NCBI GenBank assembly: GCA_963281155.1
Contig: CAUJLY010000004.1
Location: forward strand, 5,084,001-5,148,000
Reading direction: 5' to 3'
From: Rhabditophanes sp. KR3021
Lineage: Eukaryota > Nematoda > Chromadorea > Rhabditida > Alloionematidae
DNA: 64,000 nt
Below the pieces are notes generated by a model. The model did not search any database. It saw only the letters and a program-made list of their open reading frames with translations, and was not told where the DNA came from. Positions 61,324 to 64,000 of the stretch are shown one piece after another. Both the position numbers and the translations under genes were made by a program. Within the stretch, counting starts at the first letter, position 1; the number at the start of each line of letters is the position of its first letter.

Positions 61324-62125
61324 ATGTCTGGTCATCATCGAAATATTGTTCCTAAAACTGTTGTTATTAAAAAAATTGAACGCCGAACTCCGTATGGAAA
61401 ACTACTTAGTGTTGTAAATGTGGTAAGTCATGAAAATTGTATCTTTATTAAATATTCTTATGAGACCTTATTCAAATTACATCTTATTAAATATCCTTAT
61501 TATACATTATTAAAATGGTGTAATCATTAAAAAGACATCTCTATTGTACATTATTAACGGATATCCTATTATTATGTATTTTTAAATGATTTCCTTATAA
61601 AGATTGTTTGTAGAAAAGTACTTATTACGACGGAGAATTGGTAGATATACCAGAAGAAAGTACATCACGAATATCTACTCCTACTACAAAGGTAATTAGT
61701 ACGAGACCCCAATCACGTCGTCACCAGTATAATCAAAGAATATTCGACGAATCACCCGGAGAGAGAACAGAATATGTTTTAACAGGAAAGAATACAAATA
61801 TGTTTAGTGATAGTACATTGTATGGGGATGATTGGTCGTCTTCTGGTATTACACAAGTTCGAGAAAGCCACCTTGTACGCAGTGCGTCTCAAAGGTTAGT
61901 ATAGAATGAAAAATAATTATTTGCATAATGGTTCATCATCACATATTGTTGATTACTCAACTATTATATGATTTGATATTTAATTGTATATTTACCAATA
62001 AGTTTAAAAACATTTTACTTAATTGTTTGAAAGAATGTCTTCACAATTGTATGGTCGAAAATAGAACTACAGTTTTTGAGCGTTTAGCAAAAACAAATTT
62101 AAGAAATAAAAGACAAATAGAATAG
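61324..62125 (+). CDS. Small basic protein with C-terminal VFERL motif
   Basis: Exons 61324-61422, 61614-61894 and 62065-62125 give 146 residues. The last acceptor (GAAAATAG at 62057-62064) completes AGA and yields SQRTTVFERLAKTNLRNKR before the TAG, a C-terminal short motif of the TVFxRL kind seen in several microtubule or cilium-associated proteins. If intron 2 is not spliced, the frame ends at 61904 with LV. The middle is Ser/Thr/Arg-rich and probably disordered. There is no signal or TM segment. The motif resemblance is the only hint to function. Confidence 0.65.
61907..62041 (+). repeat. Duplicated promoter/5' UTR/start inside intron 2
   Basis: Matches 61091-61329 in order: ATTTGCATAATGG, then CATATTG, then CAATAAGTTTAAAA(A)CATTTTACTTA, ending in ATGTCTTC (first copy ATGTCTGG). 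The second copy is shorter and its ATG opens only nine codons. Confidence 0.6.
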
Positions 62126-62132
62126 GAATAGA

Positions 62133-63325
62133 TTATTCGTTATGATTTAACTTAGCTTTTTGGATTTTTAATTTGGCGTCATGTTTAGCCTTCAATGAAA
62201 TGTCAGACAGACGTGGTCTTTTATTTTGAGAGGCATTTTTAATATCTCTTTTCTTTATTCCAGCTAAATTATCTTTATCCCAGTCTTTTGAGATTAACTT
62301 GTCATCTTGTTGTGCTTTACCTGTCAATTCCTTTCCACGAGTAGCATTTATTTTTTTGCAATAAACAACTTGATTTACAGCCTTCTTTTCATCATCATTT
62401 AAATCTTCTTCTTTCTTGTTCTTTACTGTATCTGCCAATGCTCTTATTGCCTTCCCAATAGCTGAAATAGTATTTTTGTTTTTTCATAATTCACTCCACC
62501 ACGAAATCTGTTTTTTCCACACGTTTCAAAGCACCTTCAATATCAAAATCCAATGGAGCATGCAAGTCCATTGTTCAGCGTTATGAGTTAATATTGTATC
62601 ATTTCTTCTTTTCTCATTGAATTTATATCTTAATTCAACAGCTTTTCTTTCTTCCACAGTCTAATCTTCTTTATCATAGCAACCTTAGCAAGTACTTTAC
62701 TCTCTTCGGTTACCTTTGTAATGTATACTTTCCTGGTAATAGAAGTGTTGAGTAGCCATTAACTAAAACAATTCAACTCCGACTGCATTGCCTGACTGAA
62801 ACTAAATTTGCCTCCGTGATATCTTTCTTGTCTGGACATGCTCTTGAATTCAGTTGGTACTGGCTCCTGAATCTTGAATTCAATGTTACAATATACACCA
62901 TCACTAACAGCTGAGTAGCATTGAAGAACACAGCTCCAGTAAAAGCGGAAGTGTATTGCCTTTCGAACACATAAGCATACCAATTACATAATCAATAAGA
63001 TCTTTCATCAATAGTTTCTTCTAATGTATCACACAAATCCAGTTCATTAAAATAGTACTTGTAAGGTGGCATTAGTTCTTCTTTATTATATTCTTTAGTT
63101 TCACTTCCTTTTTCAAAGCTCTTAACAAACTTTTTTCATCGTTAAAATTGTTTCAATTACTGAAATCCTTTTTTCCTTGACCACTCTACTATCTTCAACT
63201 ATGTGCCCGACCCATTTATCACTCTGAATGTCGTAGCGGAAGGTGTATTACCTAGAGTACTTTAAAGTTTGAAGAATGTAATCGCATGATGCAGTTGCCA
63301 AATTCTTAAACTCCAAGTCTTGAAG
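62133..63325 (-). pseudogene. Decayed gene with many frame changes
   Basis: Protein-like sequence is continuous on the minus strand for almost 1.2 kb but in short blocks of 20-50 codons in changing frames, with at least one in-frame TAA (after LKYSR, near 63250). Blocks include DKWVGHIVEDSRVVKEKR, NELDLCDTLEETIDE, YCNIEFKIQEPVPTEF, VTEESKVLAKVAMIKK, VEERKAVELRYKFNEKRR and a final 100-codon Lys-rich block at 62133-62438 that ends in a TAA. Few shifts can be explained by introns. I recognise no family. It is either a recent pseudogene or a stretch with many base errors. Confidence 0.45.
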
Positions 63326-63432
63326 TTTTTATAGGGACAGTGATATTTTAAATGCCTTCACGTTAAAGCAGTCATTACCTTCCATACTTGCTTTAATGTA
63401 TACTGCTTTTTGCCATTTAATTATTGTTTTAG

Positions 63433-63851
63433 TGTCTGCAATACGTTTGATGAGTATGTTATTGCATTAGAAAGAATCAATTGCTATCGAAAGTTTTATG
63501 ATCGGCCGGTAGTTAGCATTAATGAACATTTGCTGAAAGAAGCAAAGGCATTTTGTTATCAACAATTAATAAAATCAGATTTGACACCGCATCCTCTTTA
63601 CGCAATGAACATTTGGACTGGATCCGCTTCTTTTCGGATGGAAGATATCATTGATGAGGTAAATTAAAAGATGATTTAGGCAAATATCAACTTTAATTTT
63701 TTCTTGATACTTACAGTGGTTTAATGAGATGAAACTTTGGCAAACAAAAAGTAATTTTGCCAATGAGCGATTTAGATATGTCGGATTATCTCATATACGA
63801 TTACAAAGAAATGGACAACCGATGTTACTAGTTGTTTGTTTGTACGATTAA
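63433..63851 (+). CDS. CAP-superfamily protein (SCP/GAPR-1-like), 5' end not found
   Basis: Two exons, 63433-63658 and 63717-63851, give about 120 residues of a CAP domain. It has helix 1 YVIALERINCYRKFYDRPVV, a core helix LLKEAKAFCYQQL, the first-His region TPHPLYAMN, SASFRMEDIIDEWFNEMKLW with the central Glu (WYxE-type helix split by the intron), and YVGLSHIRLQRNGQPMLLVVCLYD as the terminal strands. No secretion signal is visible and cysteines are few, so the intracellular GAPR-1/GLIPR2 type fits better than secreted venom-allergen types. The first exon begins in phase 2 after TTGTTTTAG, so an upstream exon must exist; I could not find it in the decayed region beside it. Confidence 0.65.
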
Positions 63852-64000
63852 AAGCAAAAGTAATATAAACAAGTATTATATATAACCTTTTATTATGTTA
63901 TCAGAATTAGTCATCTTGCAATAAATAAATGAATGTTTTAAATGATTTTACATTGTTCAATGGAAAGTAAGATCAAAAAAGTTATTTAATGTTGATATTA

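Overview
The window is nuclear DNA of a small-genome bilaterian animal, most likely a protostome. It is very AT-rich. Coding regions are split by mostly 38-60 nt GT-AG introns, and gene-rich stretches alternate with AT-rich gaps. Animal-specific genes are an innexin, a discoidin-domain receptor (DDR), an opsin, an OATP with a Kazal-type loop, CDC50 and a PAM2-bearing eRF3. Simplified spiralians (orthonectid-like) and nematodes both fit. The nematode-like alpha/beta hydrolases and one chemoreceptor-like 7TM protein pull towards nematodes; the opsin and the cilium-type genes pull the other way. No ribosomal or mitochondrial marker is present, so I leave the phylum open.

Layout. 1-3.6 kb: 3' part of a repetitive secreted protein (runs off the left edge), tRNA-Leu, an alpha/beta hydrolase and tRNA-Thr. 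3.8-4.5 kb: a frame-broken coding relic. 5.2-8.4 kb: an OATP with an 8-nt microexon. 8.7-14.6 kb: a small secreted acidic protein, 2,4-dienoyl-CoA reductase, an unassigned coding-like stretch and a secreted zinc metalloprotease of bacterial/fungal type. 17.2-27.9 kb: degenerate SH2 protein, LSm1, 7TM receptor, KRR1, eRF3, a PH-domain protein, a short Pro/Val-rich protein and a second alpha/beta hydrolase. 28.4-33.3 kb: a DDR-type receptor whose kinase looks dead. 33.3-40 kb: a 6.7 kb stretch with no gene that I can see. 40-47.4 kb: a kinesin-3 (KIF28-like) with an HNH endonuclease gene nested antisense in one intron, then CDC50 and an opsin. 48.7-58.4 kb: an AK5-like two-domain adenylate kinase with degraded P-loops (its sixth intron carries two antisense tRNA-Gln genes), an innexin and a canonical AK1. 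58.9-64 kb: SET-domain protein, WD40 protein, a small basic protein whose intron holds a copy of its own promoter and start, a decayed gene and a CAP-domain gene.

The genes do not form one pathway. Housekeeping members cover mRNA decay (LSm1), ribosome assembly (KRR1), translation termination (eRF3), lipid beta-oxidation (DECR) and phospholipid flippase assembly (CDC50). A second group acts at the cell surface or in sensing: DDR, innexin, opsin, 7TM receptor and OATP. The kinesin, the AK5-like protein and the VFERL-motif protein may relate to cilia or microtubules, which is inference.

Most interesting points: the HNH/NUMOD1 gene nested in a spliceosomal intron; the 8-nt microexon; the predicted DDR pseudokinase; two introns that seem to lack a canonical splice site; and several loci where coding-like sequence changes frame repeatedly. 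Those last loci could be decaying genes or base errors, and I cannot tell which from sequence alone.
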